Made by a program: the position numbers and the translations under genes. DNA of 64,000 nt from Shinisaurus crocodilurus (taxonomy: Eukaryota > Chordata > Lepidosauria > Squamata > Shinisauridae). The notes under the pieces are model-generated. The model was not told the DNA's origin, did not search any database, and saw nothing but the letters and a program-made list of their open reading frames with translations. This document shows positions 42,468 to 53,326 of the stretch, piece after piece. Every line of letters starts with the position of its first letter. Positions within the stretch are counted from its first letter, which is position 1. The stretch is taken from the NCBI GenBank assembly GCA_021292165.1, contig CM037878.1:3658001-3722000 (forward strand), given 5' to 3'.

Positions 42468-43844
42468 GCTTATACAAACAATACAGCCACCCCTTCCTCC
42501 AGTATACTATAATCTGTAAGAGGCTCAAACAAGCCAATTTGATCTCCCTTCCCCCATACTCAGCCCTCATTAGGCTGGGGGGTGGCGGCCATGGGGGGGG
42601 GGATTGCCCTTTTCATATATTTTTTTAAAAAAATGTTTTGTACTTCCGCATCCCTCGGTTCACCTCAGCATGTTATTACCTCCCTCTTCTTTCTCAGTGG
42701 CCCTTTTTGGCTCCCATCCTCTTGGCACTCAGCCATCTGATGAGCTCACTGATACAGGGGGTGATAGATAGTTAAACCAGAACTCCAGAGGAATACAGGG
42801 TTGAGTGAACCAGAGACACAAGGAAGGAACGGAACTGGGGAAATCCTCTTGTTGTCCCTAAGATTTTGGGGGCAGTGAGAAGGCTCCATGGCTCCGTGCT
42901 AAGTAAGACCTGATTCATAAACCAGACCATGAAATATTTGTTCTCTCTGTTTTTCTCCCTTGAAGGATTTAAGTCATATTTCCCCTACTCCAGTTTAAAT
43001 TCTGTTTATTTCCTACGGGATGAAATCAGGGGGCGGGGGAGGGCGTGATTTGATTAAAACGATGCAGCAGCTTTAAGGTCTGTTCATGGTTAGGATGGCC
43101 TCTGAAATGTTTGGCACGTGGCAGATGCGATTGAGTTAAGATGGGATCCAGCTTCTGCTAAATCGATTATGAAGGCTCAAAAGCCAAGACACTTAAACCC
43201 GTTTCCTTAAAGACTGTTAGGGGCTCTGGTGGGCGTATTGGAGAAAGATGTCTCCTTTCTCCTTGGGATTTATAGGTTTCATTCATCAACTCTACCCGTT
43301 CTCAAGGTTGATCTTGTTTTCCAGATGGTACTGCACCATTCCCTCCCTGCCCTCAGACATTTCGGGTAACAAACTACTAGTGTAGTTAATAAAAAGTATA
43401 AAATCACTGGTCACTATTAAAGTGACTATCCAAAAGGGACAAATCCAACCACTTGTGAGCCAAGCCTTCCTAATGAGCTTCAGACATTTGATGGAATCAA
43501 ACCCGCTGGCTGTTAAATCCAATCCTTTGCCCTGGATCAGGCAGTCCTTTATGTCTGTCCTCTTTGACTGATGCCTGTCTGGGCTTGTTCAGTCTCTAAC
43601 AAATTTATTGTGACATAAGCTTTTGTGGACTAGACCCACTTCATCAAATGCATGGACCGATTACAAAAAAACTACAGATTGTGACAATTATGTTAAAGCA
43701 TAAATGCATGTAAAATAAGAAGAGTGACCATCCATAAACCAGGGTTGATGATAAGACAAACATTCTGTATTGGGATAAAAAACCATTATCTCAATTCAGG
43801 CCAAAGGTGCTAGAAATGAACTTCTTGATAAGTTGTAATTTTTC
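42468..43844. other. Unassigned intron-like sequence
   Basis: No exon supported. Most of the stretch is repeat-poor to the eye. Confidence 0.5.
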
Positions 43845-43975
43845 GTAAACCTCCCAGAGAGCTTCAGCTACAGGACAGTCTAGAAATGCAGTAAGTAAGT
43901 AAAGACACAGTCGCATACACGTTTAGACAGAAAAAAACTCCCAGAATTTCCAAGCCAGGATGGATTGTACCCTAA
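43845..43975 (+). mobile_element. L2-type LINE tail followed by a MITE scrap
   Basis: 'cgtaaacctcccagagagct' and 'ctagaaatgcagtaagtaag' form the LINE tail. 'cgcatacacgtttagacaga' onward resembles one arm of the MITE at 1838. Confidence 0.6.
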
Positions 43976-44302
43976 GTACGGTAAATAAAGCTGTGGCTTT
44001 GCACTGGAGTCTACGTTAGACGTTTCCTTGTTAAAGAATGCCAACTTTAACTAATTAATTAATTAGATGTATCCCCTGCCTTTCCACCAAGAAAATATCA
44101 CTCATTGCGGCTTTAAAGGTCAGCAACAGAGCATCCTGGCTGGAAATTTTCAAATGTTAAGACTACGAAAACCTAGCAATAAAATTTAAATCCAATACTA
44201 AGAAAAAATTTAACTGTTCAGTTACATTAAGATCAGGATAATGTGTGTGTGAACTGCTCTCGGCTACTTTAATTTGAGATAGGTGGAATCTTTCCCGGCC
44301 CT

Positions 44303-44337
<35 letters not shown>

Positions 44338-44435
44338 ATCCAGAATGGAGCCATTTAAAATGGATTCAGTGGAGGATGTCCACTAAAAATAATCAATTTT
44401 TAATTAGATTCATTCCAATTTGACAAGCCTCTAGG
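43976..44435. repeat. Unassigned sequence with (AC)n microsatellite
   Basis: About 14 AC units at 44306-44334. A LINE tail scrap is at 44050-44110. No gene. Confidence 0.7.
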
Positions 44436-44440
44436 CCCTG

Positions 44441-45054
44441 TGTCAAGGTTCCGCTACTGCAGGGACCCCTTAACCTTCCTTTGGGAGATCTCTGCCTCTC
44501 CTCAAAGCCCCTCCCGTTCCAGGGGATCAAGTCCTTTTACAGCTTCCAATAGCATGGGTGTAGGCTGTAGACGTGGTGAATAAGTCACTCCAAACTTTCA
44601 GGGTAAACAACAGCACTTTACTTATAATATTAGGGTTTTTACTTAATAGAGTGGTTATAATCCAAAAGCAAGTATGATAAAATAAAACAAACAAACAAAC
44701 AATCCAATGTTCTCTAGTATAACTTCAGACTACCTATCTGCTATGCAGCCAGTTTCTCTTTCTCTCTCTCTGCTTCTCTCTGCTGTTTCACTGCTGCTGC
44801 TTCCAGCTGACTCTCTGCACTAACTGCTAGCTGACCACACCCCACACACATATATCCTTCCCAGGAATTGAAGGTTATAATCATGTGACCTTGAATAGGA
44901 GATCTAATTCTTAACTTCTATTGGGTAAACTAAAACTCTCAAACTCCCCCTCCCATCCAAGTGTTTGGGCCTTCAGGCTTCAACTACTCGAGGGAAGTGT
45001 TTGGGCCTTCAGGCTTCAACAAACTCAAGCCTGAGTAGGCCTCAATCCTTTACA
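44441..45054 (-). mobile_element. Solo LTR (614 bp), perfect 5-bp duplication
   Basis: The unit begins TGTCAAGG and ends CTTTACA, with 'ccctg' on both sides (44436-44440 and 45055-45059). 'cagcactttacttataatat' about 170 bp in reads on the minus strand as an AT-rich polyadenylation or R region, suggesting minus orientation. A 24-bp internal motif ('gtgtttgggccttcaggctt'…) is duplicated near 44960 and 44998. No internal retroelement genes. Confidence 0.85.
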
Positions 45055-45059
45055 CCCTG

Positions 45060-45242
45060 TCATGCTGCTGGTGACGTCATCAGGGGCACAACAGGCTCAG
45101 AGCCCGCCCGTCCCACCTGTGTCTTCTGAGTTCCCTTCACTCCCCCCACTAGACCCCTTTCCCGTAACTTACTGATTGGAGGATGTGAGGAGGGCTCCGT
45201 CTGCATGGCGTCCCTGGGCCCTGGGTGCTTCGGTGCATCAGT
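45060..45242. other. Unassigned sequence
   Basis: Nothing recognised. Confidence 0.5.
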
Positions 45243-45440
45243 GGTAGCAGGAACATGGGAAGCTGCCTTAGACTGGATCAGACCCTTGGACCATCCAGCC
45301 CAGGATTGTGGACACTGACTGGCGGCAGCGGCTCTCCAAAGTTTCCGGCAGGAGTTTTTCCAGCCCTGCCCGGAGGTGCCGAAATTGAACCTGAGACCTG
45401 CGTGCAAAGCGGGGGCTCTACCACTGAGCTGCAGTCCAGT
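45243..45440 (-). repeat. tRNA-derived SINE (Ala-like head), full length
   Basis: Minus strand: 'actgcagctcagtggtagag' (A box), 'gcacgcaggtctcaggttca' (toward the B box), body 'ctggaaaaactcctgccgga' and 3' part 'ctaaggcagcttcccatgtt'. This is the best preserved copy of this SINE in the window. Confidence 0.8.
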
Positions 45441-45521
45441 AGTGGCATGCTGCCCTTCCACACGCATGTGCTCCAGAGTGGCTCACAACACACAACCAAT
45501 ACAGTATCGGCAGTACCACAT

Positions 45522-45772
45522 CACAGCGTGGCGTAGTGGTAAGAGTGTCAGACTGGGACTCGGGAGATCCGGGGTCTAGTCCCCGCTTGGCCATGAAGCT
45601 CACTGGGTGACTTTGGGCCAGTCACTGACTCTCAGCCTAACCTACCTCACAGGGTTGTTGTGAGGATAAAATGGAGAGGAGGAGGGGGATTATGTAAGCC
45701 GCCTTGGGTTCCTTGCAGGAAAAAAGGTGGGGTATAAATATAATAAATAAATAAATAAATAAATATCACTAC
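45522..45772 (+). repeat. Sauria SINE
   Basis: Head 'gtggcgtagtggtaagagtg', B-box-like 'cggggtctagtccccgc', body 'gttgttgtgaggataaaatg', tail 'gtggggtataaatataataa' with AAAT repeats. Confidence 0.88.
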
Positions 45773-45787
45773 AATAGCAGCCTACTA

Positions 45788-45955
45788 GTAGATTTCATAG
45801 ATCATAGAGTTGGAAGGAGCCTACAAGGCTATCGAGTCCAACCCCCTGCTCAATGCAGGGAACTAGAGGAGGGGTCTCCCATCCAAGTAATCACCAGGCC
45901 TGACCCTGCTTAGCTTTCCACGCTCAGACAAGCTGAGCCAGCGTGAGCCACAGGC
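45788..45955 (-). repeat. 5S rRNA-headed SINE with CR1-type tail, copy 3
   Basis: Minus strand: 'gcctgtggctcacgctggct', 'cttgtctgagcgtgg', 'aaagctaagcagggtcaggc', 'ctggtgattacttggatggg', then 'ccctgcattgagcagggggt' and 'ccttccaactctatgatcta'. Box A (aagctaagcagggtc) is identical to the 5S rRNA box as I recall it. Confidence 0.9.
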
Positions 45956-47533
45956 CTGTTCTAGTTCATTTCCATTAAAGCACCCTCTATTCATGCAGGG
46001 AACCAAAGGGAAGCAAATGTCCAGAAGAGGCTGGGACCAATCCAGAATGGATCCGGGGAGCAGGTTCCACGCGTCTGGTGTCCATTCCCCACCACCACCT
46101 TTCAGCATTGATGCCATCACTAATTTTAATTGCGTTCCACTTCGAGGAGACGGCAAGAACAGCCGGACACATTCCAAGCGGAGGCAGCCCCGCCACGGGC
46201 GCGAGTCTCTGAAGAGGGCCCCACTCCTTTCGGCTCAGGCCTTTGGAATGAGATGACCTTTGACCCGCACTACAATTTCCCCCTCCCCCCCCCAGGTATT
46301 TCCCATGGGATGCTTTCCTGAAGGAAACATTTCTAAGGGCCGTTTGAAGTGGCCACCAAAAATGCAAAGCACTCGTAGGAGTGAAGGAAAGTCTGAGGTT
46401 TCGAGGGAGAGGGGGGAACGGCATGTTTGTGCCTGGAAGGTACAAGGTGGGGCGACCGCTTGACTCTGGAGATTGTTTGTTCACCTTGCGGTACTTGCCC
46501 GGACGTGCTTTGTGCAGAACACCGAGTACGCTTCGCAGACGCAAGCTGGAGAGGAAGGCCGGGCCATCGCCTCCCGGAGAAGTAACTGTGCAATTGATAA
46601 CCTCCAGGGCGCTATTAGTGGCTGTGGCTGCCAAGCACTTTGCCGAGATGACCAGATTCTTTTTAAGCACTGCCGGAGAAACTCGCTGACCTTCTCCAGG
46701 CTTCAAGAGCGTGCAGAATTAAGAATTATGTTGAGGGTTTTTCCCTGGACAGAGAGATTGGCCCATGCAACAGACTTTCCACTAGTCCCAGGGAATGTTG
46801 ACTGGGTGAAAGGTCTGAGACAGAAGGAGTCAAGATCCTGTTGGGAAAAATGACGTTTATGATGAAACTCACTCTTGTGTCCCGTTCCCCCAGACTTCCC
46901 GGCTCCCTGCCACTAGTTTGCCCTGCCCCCTGCTGGTGGGCTCGCGATGCCCGAGAGATTCCTGCCCAGGGGTTTATGGCACAAAGAGAATCCCATCTGT
47001 TGCTCTACCGTGCTGTCTTTGGAAGTGCTTCCGCAGCTGTTTTCTGTCCACCTGGTTCCTGAACATTTCCCTACCGTCAGGGAAGGAGCTTCGTCCTCTT
47101 TCCATAGGAACTTGGCATCTGCTCCCCTCTGTGAGAGAATCGAGGCTGGCGTGGCGTTCGGAATGTCCGCTGCAAGCAGCCCTGGAAAATGTTTCCTTCG
47201 GGAAACTGTTCTATGGGACTCTGCTGGCTGGGGCCGTGTGTGTGCGCGCACGTGTGTGTGCGTGTGTGTGTGCGTGTGAGAGAGAGAGAGATAAGTAGTT
47301 GGGCCACATTCTACCACCACCGTGTCTGGTGTTGTAGCCAAGTAAATTTCCCTGGCATGACTGGGTAGATACATTTTGGGGTGAATGCATTTTGCTTCAT
47401 AGGCTCAGGGTCAGACCGCCATATTTGGTGGCCAGAGGAAACATCCCCCCCCATGAACTCCCGCAGATAAATATCTGGACCTCTTTCTCTGTACCATTTG
47501 GGGTGCACTTGCTTTCCAACTTGCACTCTAAAT
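45956..47533. other. Unassigned intron-like sequence
   Basis: No exon supported, although the open frames at 45987-46706 (minus, 239 codons) and 46473-46853 are long. They overlap on opposite strands and lack domain, splice or repeat signal. A GT/GC-alternating run is at 47236-47280. Confidence 0.45.
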
Positions 47534-47656
47534 CAGGGCTCTCCAAGCTTGGGTCCCCAGATGTTGCTGGACTACAGCTCCCAGAATCCCTTGCCATTAG
47601 CCATGCTGGGAGCTGTAGGACAGCAACATCTGGGGACCCAAGGTTGGAGAGCCCTG
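47534..47656. mobile_element. Palindromic MITE, 'cagggctctcc' subfamily
   Basis: Ends 'cagggctctccaagcttggg' and 'ggttggagagccctg' with arms 'ctggactacagctcccag' and 'ctgggagctgtaggac'. Flanked by 'ctctaaat' (47526-47533) and 'gtctaaat' (47657-47664), seven of eight matching. It is a sister group of the main palindromic MITE. Confidence 0.88.
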
Positions 47657-47921
47657 GTCTAAATGAAGGGTGAACGATCATCCCTTTGGCCATGTGGGGT
47701 TGAGCGAGAAAATGTCTGTCTAGATTCTGGGACAGCATTTAGTAAGTGAGTGACCCAGTTGCTAGATACTTACCAGGTGAGATTTGTTTTTTAGGCAAAT
47801 GATATGTGCTATTGCTGTAGTAGTGTACTCCTCGCACTAGTACTTCTGGCTTTGCAGATGCAGACATGAAGGCACGATAGGTTCAGATTTCATTTTATCA
47901 AACAGAACACCCCTAAACTTG
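47657..47921. other. Unassigned sequence
   Basis: Nothing recognised. Confidence 0.5.
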
Positions 47922-48141
47922 AGAGCCAGTGTGGCATAGTGGTTAAAGTGTTGGGCTGGGATTTGGGAGATCCGGGTTCTAGTCCCCATTGGGTGAGTTT
48001 GGGTCAGTCATTGACTCTCAGCCTAACCTACCTCACAGGGTTGTTTTGAGGATAAGAAGGAGAGGAGGAGGATTACGTAAGCCGCCTTGGGTTCCTTGCA
48101 GGAAAAAAGGTGCGATACACATATAATAAATAAATAAAATA
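47922..48141 (+). repeat. Sauria SINE
   Basis: Head 'gagccagtgtggcatagtgg', B-box-like 'cgggttctagtcccc', a small deletion before 'gtgagtttgggtcagtcatt', then 'aagccgccttgggttccttg' and an AAAT tail. Confidence 0.88.
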
Positions 48142-48659
48142 AACTATCTGTCCTAAATCCTTGATTCGGCCCTGTTGGACCCCACATGTGCTCCTTCCCC
48201 TTATTTGGACACCTGTCACCTTCTTCTTTGAGGTCCAAGCAAAGTTTGCATTTTTCTTCTGACCCACGCAGAGTGTGTTCTATCGATGCCCAACCACCTC
48301 TCTGGTTCTTTATTGTGAGCTTGAGACCGGCCTTGTGGCAGTGCTGTTACCGCGTGTCCCTGATCAAACTTGCATCTTGTACATGTGTGCTCAGCCAACA
48401 ACAGAAATGTCAGGATCTTGGGCACAGATGTGGTGTGCACATGGCAGGATATGTGCTGTATTCACCCAGAGTGGGGAAATTAGCTCAAGAACACAAGCAA
48501 AACTTGGAACGTATAAGACTGCTCTTACCAGAAATGTTTACAGAAAAGAAGCATTGACGAAAGTGGGCAGCTAACATATTAACTTTGGGGGCTTTTTGTC
48601 CCTTGTGGCCCATGGGCCCATTGAGCATGCAACCTTTCCAGAACAAAAGACATATTAGA
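48142..48659. other. Unassigned sequence
   Basis: No gene or repeat recognised. Confidence 0.5.
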
Positions 48660-48870
48660 CAAGATGCTAAGATGATGTTAGTTTTATTAACCTTTAGTAT
48701 TGTATATTTTAAACTGCATTTTAAATTTCGGTTTAAATTTTTTTAATTACACAATGTTGTTTTTATTGTTGGTTTTGTCTTGATTTTATTGTATGGAGTG
48801 TTGTGAACCGCCCAGAGAGCTTTGGCTGTGGGGCAGTATAGAAATGAAATAAATGAATGAATGATGCCCA
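48660..48870 (+). mobile_element. L2-type LINE 3' end
   Basis: 'gttgtgaaccgcccagagag', 'ctgtggggcagtatagaaat' and AAATG repeats mark the 3' end, preceded by an AT-rich body. No coding part remains. Confidence 0.75.
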
Positions 48871-48899
48871 CAAAATAGGTAGTCTGACAGTGTCCTTAC

Positions 48900-49598
48900 G
48901 TGCTCAACAATACTACAAGTGAGAAGGATCTTGGAATTGTGGTAGATCACAAACTGAATATGAGCCAGCAATGCGATGTGGCTGCAAAGAAGGCAAATGC
49001 AATTTTGGGCTGTATTAATAGAAGTATAGCTTCCAAATCGCGGGAAGTGATAATTCCCCTTTACTCGGCACTGGTTAGGCCTCATCTTGAGTACTGTGTC
49101 CAGTTCTGGGCACCTCACTTTAAGAAGGACATAGACAAACTGGAGAGGGTTCAGAGGAGGGCAACAAGGATGATAAAGGGACTGGAAACAAGGCCCTATG
49201 AGGAGAGACTGAAAGAACTGGGCATGTTTAGCCTTCAGAAGAGGAGACTGAGGGGAGATATGATCGCACTCTTCCAGTATTTGAAGGGATGTCACACAGA
49301 GGAGGGCAAGGATCTCTTCTCGATCATCCCAGTTTGCAGGACACGGAATAATGGGCTCAAATTACAGGAACCTAGATTCCACCTAAACATCAGGAAAAAT
49401 TTCCTGACTGTCAGAGCAATAAGACAATGGAATCAACTACCTAGGGAGGTGGTGGGTTCTCCCACTCTGGAGGCATTCAAGGTGCAGCTGGACAGCCATC
49501 TGTCAGGGATGCTTTGACCTGGATTCCTGCATTGAGCAGGGGGTTGGACTCGATGGCCTTGTAGGCCCCTTCCAACTCTACTTTTCTATGATTCTATG
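48900..49598 (+). mobile_element. CR1 LINE, ORF2 C-terminus and 3' UTR (plus-strand copy 1)
   Basis: About 200 codons are open from '[20 protein letters not shown]' through '[20 protein letters not shown]' to '[11 protein letters not shown]', followed by the 3' UTR and the octamer tail (ttctatgattctatgat). It is very similar to the copies at 54311, 56798 and 58090. 5'-truncated, with no RT core. Confidence 0.93.
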
Positions 49599-49798
49599 AT
49601 CTCTTCGTCGTGGCCTGCCATGCTGTTCCCACTACCCTCGCCCAGAAGTACCACTGAATTTTCCCATGGTTACAGCCCCAGAGGAAATCCCGCTTGATTG
49701 AATAAGATATTACTGCTTTTCAGAGCTTTGTTGCGAGAGGGAAGGGGGAAAAAAAGCACTGGTGGCAGCTTCTGGCTCTTGGATTCTCAGCCAAAATA
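49599..49798. other. Unassigned sequence
   Basis: Nothing recognised. Confidence 0.5.
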
Positions 49799-49800
49799 TA

Positions 49801-49959
49801 CAGTATTTTTCCATGTATAAGACTATACTTTTTCCTAAAATTGTTAGACTAAAAATTGAGGGTCGTCTTATACACGGAAGTAAGCCAAGGAGAGAACCGT
49901 GTGGTTGCGAAACTGCCCAGTGTGGGGGGGGGGGGCGTCTTATAGACAGAAAAATACGG
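49801..49959. mobile_element. Tc1/mariner-type MITE
   Basis: Inverted ends 'cagtatttttccatgtataa' and 'ttatagacagaaaaatacgg' flanked by TA on both sides (49799-49800 and 49960-49961). Sub-terminal 'gtcgtcttatacacgg' repeats the arm. A G run of about 13 lies at 49923-49935. No transposase. Confidence 0.75.
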
Positions 49960-50247
49960 TATGCCCATTCAACATATAGGAGAAAGCAGTGCCCTTGTAT
50001 CTTTTTTGTTTCCCCAGCCAAGTTTTTCCTGCAAGGCTCTGCTGAACCGTATGTACAGTACAAGGAGAGATGTTTCTCACAGCCAATTAAGCAAACAGCC
50101 AGCTTTATGAGCCCTGGCAGTAGCTGCTTCCAGGTTCCCAAAATGAACAGGAACACTTTCATGGCACTGGGTTTGTGAGAGAATCTACATATCTTCTGGC
50201 ATCCAAGGCTGCCTATGGCCCAACCAACCTCAGCGCATCCAATAACA

Positions 50248-50599
50248 CAGGGGTGGGCAACGTGCAGCCCATGGGCCACGTAAGCCCCCATCACCTCCCA
50301 GTGAGGCCTTGCTGCCCCCTGCCCTCGAAAAAACATTTTTAAAATGTGGGGGTTTGTGGGGGTGGGAGAAACGGTGTCTGCACCACTGCAGAGCACCCAA
50401 AAGTTAAAATGCAGCTTGTTTGCTAGGTAAATTTGACCCTTTTAGGATTCTGTAGCTGCTAAAAAATACCCTCCACACACATTCCTAAAGCAACAACACA
50501 TTTTTTAAATGATCATTTTCAGCCTGGAAGACTGTGGCCTGTGGGGGGCGGGGGGGCGCGGAATGGCCCCTGGACCTCCTAAAGTTGCCCACACACCTG
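50248..50599. mobile_element. Probable older hAT element
   Basis: Ends 'caggggtgggcaacgtgcag' and 'aaagttgcccacacacctg' are imperfect inverted repeats, with 'cccatgggccacgtaagccc' inside the left end. Flanks 'caataaca' and 'cagtaagt' match at five of eight. Confidence 0.6.
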
Positions 50600-50777
50600 C
50601 AGTAAGTAACTCTTGAGAGGAGATGCCATGGAGGATAGGTTTGTTTAGCCGTAATAGCAGCTCTGTGGTGTCCAGGTGGGACCTATAGCAACATTGTGTG
50701 ATGCGGGGTGCTCCCTGTTTAGGATTCCAACACTCCGTCCACCTGGTTTTCCATCCCTCCTCCCCAAACATTTAATC

Positions 50778-50920
50778 GTGATTCCCAGAATGCTTCAGCT
50801 ATTGAGCAGTATATTAATTAATTATATTGATTGATTGATTGATTGATTGATTAAGGGCACAATCCTATGCATATTTAGACAGGGAAAAGGCCTGCAACTT
50901 CTGAATTGCACGAAATGGGT
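50778..50920 (+). mobile_element. LINE tail with (TTGA)n and MITE fragment
   Basis: 'cccagaatgcttcagctatt' and 'gagcagtatattaatt' are an L2-type tail that continues into about six TTGA units (50824-50851). 'gggcacaatcctatgcatat' then starts one arm of the 1838-type MITE. Confidence 0.65.
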
Positions 50921-51120
50921 TCCTCCTTTGTCATATTAGTATTCCCCCCCCCCCCGTCCTTCACAACTGTACAGAAATAAGCCTATATGCAGTTGCCTTG
51001 TCAGTTTCCTTGTTTCCACTTCAGCTGACAGCTGAAACATACAAAGAAATTGACAAGGAAAGACTACACATATCGGACAGCTGAATCTGCGCTCTTGCAC
51101 ACTTGTGAAAGACTAGAGGA

Positions 51121-51182
<62 letters not shown>

Positions 51183-51518
51183 GATTCCATTTCCACACAT
51201 TTCAAGATCCACCAAAAAATAAATAAAAATAAATCCAGTTTACACAAATTACCATTTGCGCAAATGGCAGGACCCAGGGGGGAAATGTGCAAAACATTTC
51301 CGGAATCGGGGACAGGGGGGGATCGGCTACAGTCTACCGCTGCTTACTGGAATGGAAATGCTGTGGAATCCCGTTGGGCTCAAACAGAACGGAATTCCTA
51401 GCGTCACATGTCCCTAGTTTGTATGACTTATGCAGGCAGGAGAACTCTTCTTGTCTTTGCATAGGATTCTGTGGTTACTTTGGAGCTACATTTTTTTTAA
51501 AGCACATTGTATAAATAC
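50921..51518. repeat. Unassigned sequence with (AT)n microsatellite
   Basis: About 27 AT units at 51127-51181, and a C run at 50946-50956. No gene. Confidence 0.85.
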
Positions 51519-51776
51519 TGCTGAACATGGAGAGATAAGGCTATTGATGGATACCAGTCATGATGGCTAGACACTGCCTCCAGTATCAGAGGCAGTATGC
51601 CTATATCCACCAGTTGCTGGGGAACATGGATGCAGGAGGACGGTGCTATTGTACCTGGGTCCTACTTGTGGGCTTCTCACAAGTGGCTAGTTGGCCATGA
51701 TGGGAACAGAATGCAGGACTAGAGAGGCCTTTGGTTTGATCCAGCAGGGCTGGTCTCATGTCCTTCACATCTTTTG
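51519..51776 (+). mobile_element. CR1 LINE 3' UTR fragment
   Basis: 'ggagagataaggctattgat', 'ctgcctccagtatcagaggc', 'caggactagagaggcctttg' and 'gatccagcagggctggtctc' are the conserved CR1 3' phrases. Same subfamily as 53905-54178. Confidence 0.8.
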
Positions 51777-51814
51777 TCATTTTGTGGGTACTGGCACCAT
51801 AATCTGTGTATATA

Positions 51815-52073
51815 CAGTAATACCTTGGATTGCAAGTAACTTGGTCTGAGAGCGTTTTGCAAGACAAGCAAATTTTTTAAATAAATTTTGACTTGATAAA
51901 CAAGCGACGTCTTGCAATGCATCGTAGGGATGTAACCGCTCGCCTCGAGCTGGCGTAGCGAGCCGAAATCGGCCCCCGCTCACACCCGCCAGAGACTCGC
52001 TTTGATATAAGAGTGTTTTGGATTACAAGCACGGTTCCGGAACAAATTATGCTTGCGATCCAAGGCATTACTG
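51815..52073 (+). mobile_element. Tc1/mariner-type non-autonomous element, copy 1
   Basis: Inverted ends 'cagtaataccttggattgca' and 'cgatccaaggcattactg' are flanked by TA (51813-51814 and 52074-52075). The interior has 'gagagcgttttgcaagacaa' and 'cgggtgtgagcggg'-type text. It is a close relative of the inverted copy at 55220. Pogo/Tigger-like ends; no transposase. Confidence 0.88.
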
Positions 52074-52113
52074 TATTTCTGATCAAAGTACACAAGCTCT
52101 TAAGGGAGACTAA

Positions 52114-52373
52114 GGGAGCAATCCTATGGCCCCTGGACATCGTCTGAGAGGCCATAGGATACTAGGGATTCCCCCCCCTCTGAGGCCAGAGACAGCGATC
52201 CAGAGGAGTCAGAGATCCGACCCCCTTCCACCACCGCCTTGCAGCCGGTGCTGAGAGAACCGTGCCAGCTGCTCCCCAATGTCAGAAAAGTTACCTCGAA
52301 GAGGGGCAGAAGGGGGTGTTTCCGAGTTCGGGGGCTTCCGATCATGAAGGGCAAAATCAGCAGGATTGTGCCG
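52114..52373. mobile_element. Harbinger-like non-autonomous element, TAA target
   Basis: Ends 'gggagcaatcctatggcccc' and 'gcaggattgtgccg' are inverted, and TAA flanks both sides (52111-52113 and 52374-52376). A C-rich interior holds no frame. It relates to the fragment near 14684. Confidence 0.6.
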
Positions 52374-52376
52374 TAA

Positions 52377-52578
52377 GTAGTGTGGCATAGTGGCTAGAGT
52401 GTGGGACTTGGACTAGGAAGGCCTGGGTTCAAATCCCCGCTGAACCATGAATCTCACTGGGTGACTTTACGCCAGTTACCAACTCTCGGACTGACCTTCC
52501 TTGTAAGGGGGAGACAGGACAGTATGTGTGCGCCTCCTTGACCTCCTTGGAGAAAGGGATAAAAAGGAAATAGCTCCA
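52377..52578 (+). repeat. Sauria SINE, diverged
   Basis: Head 'gtgtggcatagtggctagag', clear B box 'gggttcaaatccccgc', body shortened near 52500-52530, tail 'ggagaaagggataaaaagga'. Confidence 0.83.
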
Positions 52579-52679
52579 GCAAGCAAGCAAACAAACACAT
52601 TGTTATTAATAGATGTGTGGAATGTAGACAGCAGATTCTCCCAAATCTGTCCGAAATCCTCCTGCAGGTGCCCGGACTT

Positions 52680-52923
52680 CAGAGGTTAGAGAGTTTTTCA
52701 AGCAGATAGAGGGGGCCTTTTCAGTGATGGTGCCCCAGTTATGGAGTGCACTTTGCAGCTGGGTTCAACTGGCACTGACTCTTTATGGTTATTATTGCTG
52801 ACCCTTTTATTGCTCAAGCGACAGGCCTTTTCATTCTCCAGAACCTTTGACGGTCGGTCAAATGGTGTCTGCAGCTTGTCTTGGTCTACTTCTCTCTCTC
52901 TCTTTTTAAATAGACTTTACGCT
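52680..52923 (+). mobile_element. L2-like LINE 3' end, left part
   Basis: 'gagggggccttttcagtgat' and 'ggtgccccagttatggagtg' correspond to the L2 C-terminal RAFSVxxPxLW motif. The LINE stops at 'tagactttacgct' and resumes at 53327, running to the tail 'ctgtaaaccgctttggatat' near 53440. Confidence 0.75.
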
Positions 52924-53326
52924 AAGGATGTGTGAGGATTTCGTTCGGGGGGTGGAAGTCCGGCGAACTCGCCGGGCTCAACCTCCCGGACTCCGTTCCC
53001 ACCTACCTGCTTCCCCGGCTCAAGTCACGTTCTCCCGAGCCGAGCCGGGGAAGTGACTTCCAGGTTCCCGGCAGGCCGCTTTTTATGTAGAAAATGCCAT
53101 AAGATACGGGATACGCCAAAAACGGCCGCAATTTGTGCAAGTTACGCAAAGTCGGCAGCTTTTAACGTATCTTACAGCATTTTCTACGTGAAAAGCGGCC
53201 CGCCGGCAACCCGGAAGCTCGCTGAACGGCTCGGCGTGCATCCGCTTTTTGCTGAGCTCGGCGGGCGCAGCATCGGTGGCCGCTAAACCGGAGGTGGGTC
53301 GGGCCCCTGGCGGGCTTCCCGCCACT
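52924..53326. mobile_element. Fold-back element with 10-bp target duplication
   Basis: The 403-bp GC-rich unit sits between perfect copies of 'actttacgct' (52914-52923 and 53327-53336) inside a LINE that is continuous without it. Its centre is a long imperfect inverted repeat: 53068-53108 ('ggcaggccgctttttatgta'…'aagatacg') pairs with 53166-53206, and the pairing extends outward through 'gccgagccg' and 'cttcc' motifs. It begins 'aaggatgtgtgaggatttcg', like the repeats near 20456 and 21118. No frame is evident. A 9-11 bp duplication would fit Mutator-like elements, but the superfamily is open. Confidence 0.72.

Noticed and set aside
45395..45440. Functional tRNA gene on the minus strand (also heads at 651, 4028, 25935, 45522, 52377)
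   Set aside because: A and B boxes are present, but no tRNA cloverleaf closes and each head is followed by a SINE body.
45987..46706. 239-codon minus-strand open frame
   Set aside because: Overlaps open frames on the other strand; no recognisable family, splice sites or start context.
48786..49295. Cysteine-rich minus-strand frame repeated at 17692, 56636 and 57919
   Set aside because: It is the antisense shadow of CR1 ORF2 and recurs only because CR1 does.
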